The notes: generated by a model from the letters alone, not told the origin. 57,620 bases of DNA from JAKJEP01 sp964580995 (GCA_964580995.1 CAZOMV010000025.1:1-57620); one strand, 5' to 3'. Shown: positions 44,978 through 54,183, numbered from the stretch's first letter. Program-made: numbers and translations.

Positions 44978-45109
44978 ATGATAGATGTATCCCAAGATCC
45001 CACCGGAAGCCTTCCAGGCGATAAACGCATCTTCCGGACGGACGGACACCAGCCTTACCCCGGCTTTTGGGACGAAAATAAAGTTTTAAAAATGAGACAG
45101 TACAAATAG
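44978..45109 (+). CDS. Small ORF of 43 aa, unknown function
   Basis: AAGGAG stands 7 bases before the ATG, and 43 codons run to TAG. The product starts MIDVSQDPTG, is rich in Asp, Gly, Pro and Lys, contains HQPYPGFWDEN and ends MRQYK. It has no TM segment. It lies in the 335-bp gap between the GspE gene and the S41 protease gene, 34 bp before the latter. It could be a real small protein, a leader peptide, or the tail of a lost gene. Confidence 0.45.
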   Translation: MIDVSQDPTGSLPGDKRIFRTDGHQPYPGFWDENKVLKMRQYK

Positions 45110-45143
45110 TAAGACTATGTTTTAATGATTGTGAGGACACAAT

Positions 45144-46625
45144 ATGTCAAATCAATTCAGAATTCTGGTTTTAGTGTTGGTTTGCTATTGCGGCTATCTG
45201 ACTGATATCTGCCTAGTCTCGACAGCAGTCTCGAATGAACCTAATCAACTATTTCCCAGCCAACTGATCCCGCCGGAAAATGTTTTTGAAACAGGGGATG
45301 AACAATTTGTTATTGATTCGTTTATAGGACAACCTCATCAGAAACAAGACGCTGTTTTTGACAATCCTTTGGATCATGCCCTTGCTGTACTTTTGAATAG
45401 GTCCTATCCAAAACCGGATGTTTCTCCATTAGTCCGAAATACTGTTGCGACCATGGCTAACAAGCTTGCAAAATCAAACACTTACACACCTACCACTTCA
45501 GATATTGAGAGGTGGATTTCAGATACTTTGAATACAAATAGTTTTCAAAGCATGCTTTCAAATATGCAAAGCTTGGCCAACAATACTTTAGACTCAGACA
45601 TTCTAATTGCTGTTGGATTGCAGGGAATGATGGCTGAAACCTCTTGGGAAGCCGCCTGTGTGCTCGATGCTACTAAAGCAGCAGAAGTTGAAAATATTTT
45701 AGAGGCAAGACAGGGAAAAGAGAAAGGTATTCTGGGACTCAACTTGGAAAATTGGCCAAAGGTCAAACCGTCGCCCAATTCTCCGGCTGTAGAGGCTGGG
45801 ATAAGGGAAGGTGATATTGTTATTGCCATTGATAATAAAGATGTTAAATCCATCAAGACAGCAAGTGAGGCTCTTAAAATACTCAGCGGACCTCCTGGGG
45901 ATATCGTCTGTTTAACCGTGGAACGCGAAGGCGAAATCCACCAGTTTGAGATGAAGCGGGCATCAAAGGCAACATTGCAAATCCAAAGTAAAGTCGTCGC
46001 TTTAAATATTTGGTATATTAAGATCCCAACTTTTGAGGGTACCGGCGTAGGCGAAAAAGTGAATCAACTTGTAAGGAAAGAAGCCGCAGGAGGGACAAGG
46101 ATTTTTATACTTGACCTACGCGATAACGTAGGTGGGAGAGCGGAAGAATCCAATGCGATCGCAAACTTGTTTTTGGATAACAGGCTCTTGCAAATCCTTG
46201 AGTTTGACGAGGATAAGTATTTGGCGTTTAAATCAACTTCTGGTGCCGTTGATGCTACTGTATTTTTGTTGACAAATACGAACACGGGCAGTGCCGCAGA
46301 GATGTTAGCAATGGCATTGCGGGATAACCAGAAAGCCAAAATTGTTGGGCAATGTTCAGCTGGGACATTGTTCGGCAAGGATTTTGAGAAGCTAAAAAAT
46401 AACCAAATGATAATTTTTCGATCAAGACCAACTGTTTTGTCGCCGATTGGTAAAAACTATGCAGGAAATGGCATAACACCTGATTATGAGGTAAAGCAAA
46501 AACCAGAAGATACCGCCAATGGTGTAGATACAGTTTTGGAATTTACGCTGGATTTAATAAGGAAGTCTAATTCTAAAATCTCTACAATTTCTACGACTCA
46601 AGACAAGGTTCCTCATATCGATTAA
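45144..46625 (+). CDS. S41-family C-terminal processing protease with PDZ domain
   Basis: 493 aa. A signal or anchor (ILVLVLVCYCGYLTDICLV) is followed by a helical N-terminal region and a PDZ domain (about 197-270: PSPNSPAVEAGIREGDIVIA, IDNKDVKSIKTASEALKIL). The tail-specific protease core follows with FILDLRDNVGGRAEESNAIA, catalytic Ser383 in NTGSAAEMLA and Lys412 in GTLFGKDF. It is probably periplasmic and trims or degrades exported proteins. It is inserted between secretion genes. Codon use is more AT-rich than in the flanking gsp genes. Confidence 0.9.
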   Translation: MSNQFRILVLVLVCYCGYLTDICLVSTAVSNEPNQLFPSQLIPPENVFETGDEQFVIDSFIGQPHQKQDAVFDNPLDHALAVLLNRSYPKPDVSPLVRNTVATMANKLAKSNTYTPTTSDIERWISDTLNTNSFQSMLSNMQSLANNTLDSDILIAVGLQGMMAETSWEAACVLDATKAAEVENILEARQGKEKGILGLNLENWPKVKPSPNSPAVEAGIREGDIVIAIDNKDVKSIKTASEALKILSGPPGDIVCLTVEREGEIHQFEMKRASKATLQIQSKVVALNIWYIKIPTFEGTGVGEKVNQLVRKEAAGGTRIFILDLRDNVGGRAEESNAIANLFLDNRLLQILEFDEDKYLAFKSTSGAVDATVFLLTNTNTGSAAEMLAMALRDNQKAKIVGQCSAGTLFGKDFEKLKNNQMIIFRSRPTVLSPIGKNYAGNGITPDYEVKQKPEDTANGVDTVLEFTLDLIRKSNSKISTISTTQDKVPHID

Positions 46626-46664
46626 AGAACGTGAAAGGTTAGAAACGGGTAAAAAGGAAAAAAC

Positions 46665-47792
46665 ATGAAGCGACCTAGTATTATTTTGTGGGTGTTATTT
46701 CTGGCTGTTATGAACCACCTGATATGGCTGAATGCGTGTGGGGCGGAGGAGGTGAAAGAAAAGAATGAGCCCAATCAGGCAGGCGATTCACCGGCGGAGG
46801 TGATTCGGGAGATCGAACAGCTCAGCAAATTACTGCCATCCAGACTTGGCCCGGAAGCGGATCAGGAGCAATGGGATCGTTGGAAAACCCAGGTCAATGA
46901 AGTACTAAAGAGCCGCCTCCAAGCTATTGCACAACTTAAAAAAACAGGTTTGCCCGAGGAAGAGTTAAAACCCTATATCATAATGGAAATCGATGATATG
47001 GAAAGCTGTTATTTTTACAGTGGTCGTGAGGCCGGTCGAATACAAGGTGAACTGGATATCCTAGGTGAAGATGGATTGCTACTGGAAAAGCGGCTGGCAA
47101 CGGAGATGTACTGGAAATTAAACGTATGGTATATCAATACGCATTTGATGCACTTATCTGATGCGGATTTGCAGACGATAGCCGATTTTGAGATTTCGCG
47201 GAAGGAACTGCCGGAGGCCGGCCGATTGATGGCTGATGCGCTAAAACTTGGACATCTTAATGAAAATCAGAAGCTGCTCTGGTCCACCTGGATGCTGGAG
47301 AAGATGAATCCGGAGAGTGAAGGGTATCAATGGGTAGAGGGGAAAAACCGGCTGAAAGCCAATTTTGGGGAAATCTTTTCCTTTAACGGCACGGACCTTA
47401 ATGGCAAGGAGATTCGTTCGGACGCCTATAAAGGGAAAGTGGTATTGCTGGATTTTTGGGCGCTGTATTGCGGATTTTGCCTGCAGGAGATGCCGGAATT
47501 AAAAGAGATGCAGGAGAAATATTTTGACCAGGGATTTCGGATTATCGGGGTATTTAATGATAATCGGTTTGAGGAATTGCAAGAATATGTGCAAAAACAT
47601 GGATATGACTGGCCCCAGCTCATTGAACCGGCGGCTGATAATTCTTCCTTTAAGCATTCTTTGACTCGGAGCTGCGGTATTTCGTCATTTCCCCGCTATT
47701 TGTTGATTGGGCGGGATGGGAAGTTAAGGAAGGAAGGCGGGAGCGTTGAATTAATCAAGCCGGAAATAATGAAGCTGCTGGAGGAGGAATAA
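46665..47792 (+). CDS. TlpA-like thioredoxin-domain protein
   Basis: 375 aa. A signal peptide (MKRPSIILWVLFLAVMNHLI) is followed by a helical region of about 200 residues. The C-terminal thioredoxin fold contains KGKVVLLDFWALYCGFCLQE with redox pair Cys269 and Cys272, and a cis-Pro region SSFPRYLLIGRDGKL. It would reduce or isomerise disulfides outside the cytoplasm. It follows the S41 protease gene by 40 bp and is likely co-transcribed. Family members with an unknown N-terminal part are common in Planctomycetota and Bacteroidota. Confidence 0.88.
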   Translation: MKRPSIILWVLFLAVMNHLIWLNACGAEEVKEKNEPNQAGDSPAEVIREIEQLSKLLPSRLGPEADQEQWDRWKTQVNEVLKSRLQAIAQLKKTGLPEEELKPYIIMEIDDMESCYFYSGREAGRIQGELDILGEDGLLLEKRLATEMYWKLNVWYINTHLMHLSDADLQTIADFEISRKELPEAGRLMADALKLGHLNENQKLLWSTWMLEKMNPESEGYQWVEGKNRLKANFGEIFSFNGTDLNGKEIRSDAYKGKVVLLDFWALYCGFCLQEMPELKEMQEKYFDQGFRIIGVFNDNRFEELQEYVQKHGYDWPQLIEPAADNSSFKHSLTRSCGISSFPRYLLIGRDGKLRKEGGSVELIKPEIMKLLEEE

Positions 47793-47896
47793 TCAGCGAG
47801 TGATGAGATTATATAAGGGATGTTGTATGGCAACGGAAGAAACGAAGATGGTATGCACAGCATACCCTACCTCAACTGTAAATTATAAATAGCCGC

Positions 47897-47916
47897 GTGT
47901 GCAACAAGTTGCACAC
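47897..47916. repeat. 20-bp palindrome
   Basis: GTGTGCAA and TTGCACAC arms around CAAG, perfect, in the 161-bp gap before the first gspF. A degraded relative may lie near 52150. Confidence 0.5.
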
Positions 47917-47953
47917 CCTACAAGATTTATAAAGCTTTTATGAGGGAGCGATT

Positions 47954-49153
47954 ATGTCGATTTTTGAATATCAGGCATTGACGACAGCGGGACGGCTGAT
48001 GAAGGGGACGGTGGAGGCCGGGTCGGCGGGGCAGGCGGCGGAGCTGTTGCGGGAGATGCAGTTGACGGTCAATGAGGTCAGCCAGGCGGCGACGCCGAAA
48101 ATCAAGACACCGGTGGGCCGGAACACGTTTCTGCTCTTTAACCAGCAGTTGGCGTCGATCACCAGGGCGGGTATTCCGCTGGAGCGGGGGCTGCGGGAGT
48201 TGGCGAATGATATTAGTTCCCGGTCGATGCGGAAGCTGGTAAATGAGATAGCTGGGGACCTGGAGGCGGGGATGCCGATTGAGGAGGCGTTTCAGAAGCG
48301 GGAGAAATATTTTCCGCCGCTGTACGGGAGAATTTTGAAGGCGGGAGTGGAGACGGGCCGGCTGAGCGAGATGCTGGTCAGCCTGAACCGGCAACTGGAG
48401 GTGACCAATCAGACGCGGCGGATTGTCTTTGAGGCGATAGCCTATCCGCTGGTGGTGCTGGGGATTGCGGTGGTTATCATGCTGTTTTTGTTTACGTTTC
48501 TGATTCCGCAATTTAGAAATATTTATAATGATTTCGATACTCAATTGCCTGCTTTGACGGAAGCTATATTGTCGATATCCTATCACTCTTTACCTATAGG
48601 GGCAGGATTGGGAGTTTTTATTTTACTGATCCTGGGCATATCCGCAATTTTATCATGTTTTTCGTGGGGGAAACGATTCAAGGAGAGGCTGTATCTGGCG
48701 ATTCCCGTATTTGGCAGGCTGTATCATAACGGTCTGTTGAGCCGGATGGCGGAGACGATGGCCCTGCTGATTGACGCGGGGTGTGATATGCCCACTTGTA
48801 TCCGGCTGGCGGCCAGCGCCACCGGCAGTGAACGATTGAAAGCGGAAAGCGAGCTGCTGGCCGGTCAGGTGGAACGCGGCAATAACATCATTGAAGCGGG
48901 ACAATCCTGTTCGTTTATTCCACGGCTGTTTTTCTATTCTATCCAGTTAGGTTCGCAGCGGAATGAATTGAAGGACAATTTATACAGCCTGGCGGATATG
49001 TACGCTCACCAGGTATTGTGCTACCAGGCAAGATTGCAGGCAGGGCTTCTGCCCGTGGTTCTGATCCTGGTGGGCGGTTTTATCGGATTAACGGTTATTG
49101 GATTGTTTTTGCCAATGATTTCATTAATTCAAGGTGTTAGCGGCGGTAAATAA
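47954..49153 (+). CDS. GspF/PilC-type inner-membrane platform protein 1
   Basis: 399 aa, the usual length of T2SS GspF/PilC. The N-terminus (MSIFEYQALTTAGRLMKGTV) and the two T2SF cytoplasmic domains are clear. The first includes LASITRAGIPLERGLREL and LEAGMPIEEAFQKREKYFPP. Three TM helices (about 165-185, 215-235, 370-392) complete the fold. GAGG lies before the ATG. It ends 3 bp before the second gspF. Confidence 0.93.
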   Translation: MSIFEYQALTTAGRLMKGTVEAGSAGQAAELLREMQLTVNEVSQAATPKIKTPVGRNTFLLFNQQLASITRAGIPLERGLRELANDISSRSMRKLVNEIAGDLEAGMPIEEAFQKREKYFPPLYGRILKAGVETGRLSEMLVSLNRQLEVTNQTRRIVFEAIAYPLVVLGIAVVIMLFLFTFLIPQFRNIYNDFDTQLPALTEAILSISYHSLPIGAGLGVFILLILGISAILSCFSWGKRFKERLYLAIPVFGRLYHNGLLSRMAETMALLIDAGCDMPTCIRLAASATGSERLKAESELLAGQVERGNNIIEAGQSCSFIPRLFFYSIQLGSQRNELKDNLYSLADMYAHQVLCYQARLQAGLLPVVLILVGGFIGLTVIGLFLPMISLIQGVSGGK

Positions 49154-49156
49154 TCT

Positions 49157-50605
49157 ATGCTATATTCGATTCTGTCAATCATCGTAATTTTGCTGTGGAT
49201 CTATTGGGCCACAAAGAGACCCTGGCTAGCGCTGCTAACTTCCCCTTTTGTAAGCATTGGGCTGGTGGTTTTATATGTAGAATATGAGTACATTGAAGGA
49301 ATCAGTATCTCTTTATGTATTGTTCCGGCCACCCTGATTACCATCGTATTAGCCCATTATCATGATCGACGATGGGGCTGGCTAAAAATGTTCTTCCTAG
49401 TACTGCTGCTGATTGGATTCCTGGGAAGTTTTGCGGGAATGATCGCCATATCGGGTCCAGTTGGAATCTATGTGCCAGTCCTTTATATCGGCATTATTTT
49501 TCTCTTGTTCCGTTATTATTACTCCACTCGGTATATGACTACAGCCGGAGTGATTTCAACCATCGGGACGAGTATGCGTCAGAATCTGCCGCTGGCGACG
49601 GCGTTGGAGGCGGCGGCGGGGGAACGGCGGGACAGGCAGGGGCGAATTTTGCGGGAGATTTCCCGGTGGCTGGTGCAGGGGTATTCGCTGAACGAAGCCC
49701 TCAAGAGGGGATTTCCCCGTTGCCCGGGGAATATTTTGGCGCTGATTTCGGTGGCGGAGCGGGTAGAACAGGTGCCGCTGGCGATCAGGGCCATCGAGGC
49801 GGATATGCTGCAAAAAGCCCGTAAAAGCCAGCAGATCACTCCCCTGCATCCGATTTACCCGTTTATAGTCATAGCCATTACATTCTTTGTGGTATCGGGG
49901 TTGATGTATTTTGTGATTCCGAAATACCTAAAGATTTTTTCGGATTTTGAAGCACCGCTGCCCCATGCAACACAATTTTTAGTTCATTTAATGAAGTTTG
50001 TTTGGGAAACCTTTCATGGATGGCTGGTCGCGGCGGGAGGGATTGCAGCCCTGTTTCTGATCGGGATCTGGATTCAGGTACAGGTGCGGCCGCGGCGTCC
50101 GGAGCGGCCTTATCTGGTTTCGCGGATCGGGGATTTGTTGAAGTGGCATCTGCCGGTATTGCACTGGTTTGAAAAGAATTACTCGCTGGTGCAGGTGGTG
50201 GAGTTTTTGCGTCCGGCGCTGCAGGCGGGTTGCACGGTGGATCAGGCGATTCAATATACGCTGGATTTGGATGTGAACCGGCATTACCGGAAGCGGCTGG
50301 CGGGCTGGCTGAAGAAGGTGGAACAGGGAGCAGATGTAGCGGAGGCGGCCCGGCAATGCAAGGTCGGCAATGCGCTGGCCTGGGCGTTTGATACGAATGT
50401 CAATGAGGGCAATACTCCGGCGGTGCTGGAGATGCTGGAAGGGTTTTACCGGACCAACTACAGCTACCGGGCGAATCTGGCGCGGTTTATTATGTGGCCC
50501 TGCGTGACGGTGCTGCTGGGGCTGATGGTGGGTTTTGTGGTCTATGCGATGTTTATACCGACAATTGCCCTGATTGAGCATGTAGCGGGGCTGGCTGTAC
50601 CGTAA
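49157..50605 (+). CDS. GspF/PilC-like platform protein 2 (divergent)
   Basis: 482 aa. An extra N-terminal set of four to five TM helices (about 1-115) precedes two T2SF-like domains (GTSMRQNLPLATALEAAAGE, LVQGYSLNEALKRGFPR; LRPALQAGCTVDQAIQYTLD, AGWLKKVEQGADVAEAARQC). C-terminal TM segments follow. Having two unlike platform proteins in series is unusual; they may form a heteromeric base. It is followed 15 bp later by a pseudopilin gene. Confidence 0.85.
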   Translation: MLYSILSIIVILLWIYWATKRPWLALLTSPFVSIGLVVLYVEYEYIEGISISLCIVPATLITIVLAHYHDRRWGWLKMFFLVLLLIGFLGSFAGMIAISGPVGIYVPVLYIGIIFLLFRYYYSTRYMTTAGVISTIGTSMRQNLPLATALEAAAGERRDRQGRILREISRWLVQGYSLNEALKRGFPRCPGNILALISVAERVEQVPLAIRAIEADMLQKARKSQQITPLHPIYPFIVIAITFFVVSGLMYFVIPKYLKIFSDFEAPLPHATQFLVHLMKFVWETFHGWLVAAGGIAALFLIGIWIQVQVRPRRPERPYLVSRIGDLLKWHLPVLHWFEKNYSLVQVVEFLRPALQAGCTVDQAIQYTLDLDVNRHYRKRLAGWLKKVEQGADVAEAARQCKVGNALAWAFDTNVNEGNTPAVLEMLEGFYRTNYSYRANLARFIMWPCVTVLLGLMVGFVVYAMFIPTIALIEHVAGLAVP

Positions 50606-50620
50606 TACGAGAACTATTCA

Positions 50621-51010
50621 ATGATACCCATAAGAAAATATAACAAAAGAAGGCAAGGCGGGTGGATATTTGTGGAGATGGCAACGGCCGTTTTTGTGCT
50701 GGGGCTGCTGCTGAGCTGCCTGGCTGTGGCAATGGATAACGTCGGGAGATTCAATACCTATCAACTGGTCCGGCAGCAATGCATCGCGGCGGCCCAGGCG
50801 GAGCTGGACAGTATCGAGGCGACGGGAGAGCCGATTTTTGAGGAGGACCGTCAGCGATTGTGGCCGGGAATCGAGGTGGCGATTGAACGGAGGGAGGGGC
50901 AGGGTGACTGGACGGGGCTGGAACTGGTCAAGGCCACCGCCCGCGGCACAGCCAATGGCAAAAAAGTGGAAATCGAACTGGCGCGATATATGCCAGTGGA
51001 GGGGAAATAG
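50621..51010 (+). CDS. Pseudopilin-like protein (GspI/PilV-like)
   Basis: 129 aa. A short basic leader ends in Gly before WIFVEMATAVFVLGLLLSCL, giving a type IV prepilin cleavage site with Glu at position 5 of the mature protein. A small C-terminal domain follows. A minor pseudopilin of the secretion locus is likely. Confidence 0.75.
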   Translation: MIPIRKYNKRRQGGWIFVEMATAVFVLGLLLSCLAVAMDNVGRFNTYQLVRQQCIAAAQAELDSIEATGEPIFEEDRQRLWPGIEVAIERREGQGDWTGLELVKATARGTANGKKVEIELARYMPVEGK

Positions 51011-51012
51011 CC

Positions 51013-51540
51013 ATGCGTAAAGGATTCATGCTTACGGAAATATTAGTAGTTCTTGCCATCATGACGATGGTGGCTTATTCGCTGAGCGTATTGTTCCGGA
51101 CGTTCACCTGCGATGTGCCCCGCCTGCATCGGGTGGTGGAGACGGACCGGCTGGCGAAAAATATGCTGGAGAGCATTCAAAAAGACATTGAATCGGCGCG
51201 AGGACTACCGGAAACTTATGAAGACATGAAGGCCGGTGATAATCTGCTGCTGATCCAGTTGCGGGATAATAGCCTGATTTCCTATACCTTTCTTGAGGAA
51301 GAGGTAGTGAAAACGGTTCACCGGCCCGGGGCCGAGGAAATGGAAGCGGAGCAGGTGAACCGGTGGTCTTTGCCCAAAGTCCAGATTGAGTGGCAACGAT
51401 GGCGGGAGAATACCATATCGTATGCGGTTGAGTTTCAGACCAGTGTTCTTTACGATTTGCGTGGCGTAAAAATAAAGAAGATGGCCAATTCACATGTTTT
51501 TTTCCTGCCCCGCCGGCAGAGGAGCGGTGAGGTTCTATGA
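51013..51540 (+). CDS. Pseudopilin-like protein (GspJ-like)
   Basis: 175 aa. The leader MRKG is followed by FMLTEILVVLAIMTMVAYSL, a textbook prepilin N-terminus with Glu at +5. It is longer than the previous pseudopilin, as GspJ usually is. It ends overlapping the next start by 4 bp. Confidence 0.78.
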   Translation: MRKGFMLTEILVVLAIMTMVAYSLSVLFRTFTCDVPRLHRVVETDRLAKNMLESIQKDIESARGLPETYEDMKAGDNLLLIQLRDNSLISYTFLEEEVVKTVHRPGAEEMEAEQVNRWSLPKVQIEWQRWRENTISYAVEFQTSVLYDLRGVKIKKMANSHVFFLPRRQRSGEVL

Positions 51541-51917
51541 AAAGGAAATCCAACGGATTTGTGTTAATGCTGGTGATTCTGGCGATCCCGCTGGTCGGAG
51601 CGGCATTATTTATCTTATCGCACGGTTCGCATACGATGCTGTATGAATCCAATCGGAGTTATCTGCGGGCCTGTGAAGCGAATCTGGCAAAGAGCGGTGC
51701 AGCGTGGCTGGAAGGGAATGCCCGGAAAGGCATCGTGCAACCGACTGGCGAGAGAACACTCGAAATAGAAGCCCTGCAAGTGCCACAGGGGCAGTTATCG
51801 GTTACTATTCTGAAAGCGGAAGATTCCGGGATGCAAGGGGAGATAAATACCCAATGCCAGAAAGGGAAAATGATTTTCCAACGGGTACGTTTATATGAAA
51901 AAGGTTCTTCTGAATAA
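51537..51917 (+). CDS. Pseudopilin-like protein (GspK/PilX-like), no Glu5
   Basis: 126 aa. The leader MKRKSNG is followed by FVLMLVILAIPLVGAALFIL. The usual Glu at mature position 5 is absent, as in GspK tip pseudopilins, but the protein is much shorter than GspK (about 300 aa). The start overlaps the preceding stop (ATGA). Confidence 0.65.
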   Translation: MKRKSNGFVLMLVILAIPLVGAALFILSHGSHTMLYESNRSYLRACEANLAKSGAAWLEGNARKGIVQPTGERTLEIEALQVPQGQLSVTILKAEDSGMQGEINTQCQKGKMIFQRVRLYEKGSSE

Positions 51918-52314
51918 TTTTATATAGATTCAATATACCCCCACCGCCTCGGCAGGCCAGGGCCTGCACCATTATCGCCGCGATCCTTTTACGCTATCGA
52001 CGCTCACGGTGTGAGCTGCTCTGTCCGGGAATGATCCGGCTCGGGCGCATGGAACAGGCGGTTTTTCCCCCCCCCGTGGTTGACACTTGCAGAAACTCCC
52101 GCCGGGATAAGCAGGACCACAGAGGCCGATATGGGGACGCAATAGGAACCGCGTGTGCAATTCCGGGAATACCGGAAAGGCAGGCCCTACCGAGAAGAAC
52201 ACCTCTCTGCCTGCGGCAGAAAGGTGCCACCCTTTGCAAGACTGGCCATCGAATAGCTGAAGTTTTGCAAAATGGAGGTTAGGCGTAGTTTGGAAAGAAA
52301 AAAAGTCATTTGGA
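51918..52314. other. Gene-free interval after the secretion operon
   Basis: No supported gene. A palindrome GCAGGCC-AG-GGCCTGC lies at 51952-51967, just past the operon, without a T-run. Near 52150 CGCGTGTGCAA resembles one arm of the palindrome at 47897, and CACCCTTTGCAAGA further on resembles its flank. This may be a decayed repeat. Confidence 0.4.
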
Positions 52315-52875
52315 TTACTTGCGGAGTTCGGCTTTTTGAGCGGTGAACAGGGAAAGCAACAAGATTCCTACACCGATGCAGAGAAGCATGTCGGCGATAT
52401 TGAAGATGGGCCAGGGATCGGCGGGGCGGAAATGGAGGTTGACCTCGATGAAATCGACGACTTTGCCATCGTTAAAGATCCGGTCATACAAATTCCCCAG
52501 ATCACCGGCCATCAACATGCCGATGGCACAGTGAGAGAGCCATTGATCCGGCCGGGAGGTATAGAAGAACCATAGCAAAAAAACCAGACCCAATACCGAA
52601 GCGGAAATCAGAAAAACCGTTTTTCCGGCGGCCATACTCCAGATAGCACCTGGATTAAAGACTGAGACCAACCGCAGATAATCGGGGATAATCACGATTG
52701 GATCACGCAAATATCCGGATTCCATATTCCCCAGTGTTTTCAGAATCCAGGTTTTGCTGGCCAGATCTGCCGCCAATCCCAAACCCGCAACCAACCACAA
52801 CCGCAGATGTGCCCTGCCGCAATGCATCGCCCCCCCACTCCCTGAACGGGCATTTTCCTTATCTGAATTCACCAT
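52315..52875 (-). CDS. lspA: Lipoprotein signal peptidase (signal peptidase II)
   Basis: LspA cuts the signal peptide of prolipoproteins in the inner membrane. 186 aa with four TM helices. The two catalytic aspartates are visible in GNLYDRIFNDGKVVDFIEV and FNIADMLLCIGVG. The N-terminal 20 residues before the first TM helix are polar; an internal ATG at residue 17 is an alternative start. It follows the TraR/DksA-like gene by 36 bp, an order seen in several phyla. Confidence 0.93.
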   Translation of the reverse strand: MVNSDKENARSGSGGAMHCGRAHLRLWLVAGLGLAADLASKTWILKTLGNMESGYLRDPIVIIPDYLRLVSVFNPGAIWSMAAGKTVFLISASVLGLVFLLWFFYTSRPDQWLSHCAIGMLMAGDLGNLYDRIFNDGKVVDFIEVNLHFRPADPWPIFNIADMLLCIGVGILLLSLFTAQKAELRK

Positions 52876-52911
52876 GATGTTTTATCAGTCCCCACCCTCC
52901 GTGGTTTACTG

Positions 52912-53514
52912 CTAATCGTCATCGTCGTCATCGCCACCCCCTACTGCATTTAACAGGAAGGTATCCTCCGTGGGCTTGGGTACGACTCCCTGCTCAATTC
53001 TCCGGGCATATGCGATGCAGTACCGGGCTTCGGGCTTGGCTTCCAGCCTGGCCCTTTCAATCGGTTCCCCGGTCCCTTCGCACACACCATAGGTCCCATC
53101 TTTTATTTTAGCCAAGGCACGATCGATATCCCGCAGCATTTTCCGTTCACTTTCAATCAGGCCAAGCATAAACTCCTGCTCATAATTGTCGGTGCCGATG
53201 TCCGCCATATGGATAGGCATATTGGAAATTTCCCCGGTGGAACCATTGCGCATAGCTTCATCGTTCATGTGGTCAACATCGCCGACCAATTCCCGCCGTT
53301 TTTCCAGGAGCAACTGAAAAAAATATTCCAAGTCCTTATCGCTTAAAGGTTTACCTTTAGGAAGTTTTTTGCCTTTCGCCTTTTTTTCTGCCGCCGCACT
53401 GACAGGCTGACTGGCAATAGCCTCTTTTTCATCCTTTTGAGTTGGATTAGCCTTCGGGGCAGTCGATTTCCTGGTGGTCTTCTTTGGGGTTCTGGTTGTC
53501 TTCTTTTCTGTCAT
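52912..53514 (-). CDS. TraR/DksA-type protein with incomplete zinc finger
   Basis: 200 aa. The N-terminal 50 residues are rich in Lys, Thr and Ala. The coiled-coil region follows (LEYFFQLLLEKRRELVGDVD to RKMLRDIDRALAKIKDGTYG). The finger region reads GVCEGTGEPIERARLEAKPE then ARYCIAYARR. Only the first Cys of each CxxC pair remains, so canonical four-Cys zinc binding is not possible. A tail of six Asp ends the protein. DksA-type proteins bind the RNA polymerase secondary channel; a changed finger may alter sensing. Confidence 0.85.
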   Translation of the reverse strand: MTEKKTTRTPKKTTRKSTAPKANPTQKDEKEAIASQPVSAAAEKKAKGKKLPKGKPLSDKDLEYFFQLLLEKRRELVGDVDHMNDEAMRNGSTGEISNMPIHMADIGTDNYEQEFMLGLIESERKMLRDIDRALAKIKDGTYGVCEGTGEPIERARLEAKPEARYCIAYARRIEQGVVPKPTEDTFLLNAVGGGDDDDDD

Positions 53515-53685
53515 TATAAGTTGTTTACCTTAAATATGTTATGTTACTATTCAGTGCGGCCCTTTTTTCAAAATCCACTATTTCCTACAAAGCACGCAGG
53601 AGTATATAATTCCTGTAATAAAAGTCAAGGAAAAACAAAGGTTTTCGTGAATAAACTCCCCCCAAGGTAAACCCATCCTGGCTAA

Positions 53686-54183
53686 TTAATCCGGTTGTAC
53701 CTGTTCCGGCGCAGTTGGCGAAGGATAATGGTCATACAATAAAACCGAGATTTCGCTGATCCGACGCAGTTTTTCGGGTGGAATGGCGGAACCCCCTTTC
53801 TCCTGAACCCACAAATTACAAGCCCAGCCGAGGCTTTGGGGACTTAGCAGCGCAGAAGCCGGATGGGCCAGCCTCGCGCCGGTCGCCATCTCGTGAAGCA
53901 ATTTTTTATCCGATTCGGGCATTTGAACCTGATTGAGCAGGTTCCAGAACAACAGGTCCGGATCGTTCAAAACTTCTTCGACAACGGTTTTTTCGCTTTT
54001 ATAACGGATCCAGCAGGCAAAGCCAATAACCAGCAACAACGAAGAAATAAGGCACACCCAGAAAAGCCCATTATCCGATGAATGGGATACGAAACCGTTT
54101 CGGAATTGCTGAACTTTATTGGCCAGATCCTGTACCTGATATTCGAGGTGGAATGATGATGTCCAATCAGACAGCGACGGCAT
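53686..54183 (-). CDS. Single-pass membrane protein, unknown function
   Basis: 165 aa from the ATG at 54183, which has AAGGAGG 6 bases upstream and overlaps the end of the HEAT-repeat gene by 17 bp. One TM helix lies near 40-58 (GLFWVCLISSLLLVIGFACW), then a cytoplasmic helical domain ending in a Pro-rich tail. No family was recognised. The overlap and ribosome site show coupling with the HEAT-repeat gene, so the products probably work together. Confidence 0.65.
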   Translation of the reverse strand: MPSLSDWTSSFHLEYQVQDLANKVQQFRNGFVSHSSDNGLFWVCLISSLLLVIGFACWIRYKSEKTVVEEVLNDPDLLFWNLLNQVQMPESDKKLLHEMATGARLAHPASALLSPQSLGWACNLWVQEKGGSAIPPEKLRRISEISVLLYDHYPSPTAPEQVQPD

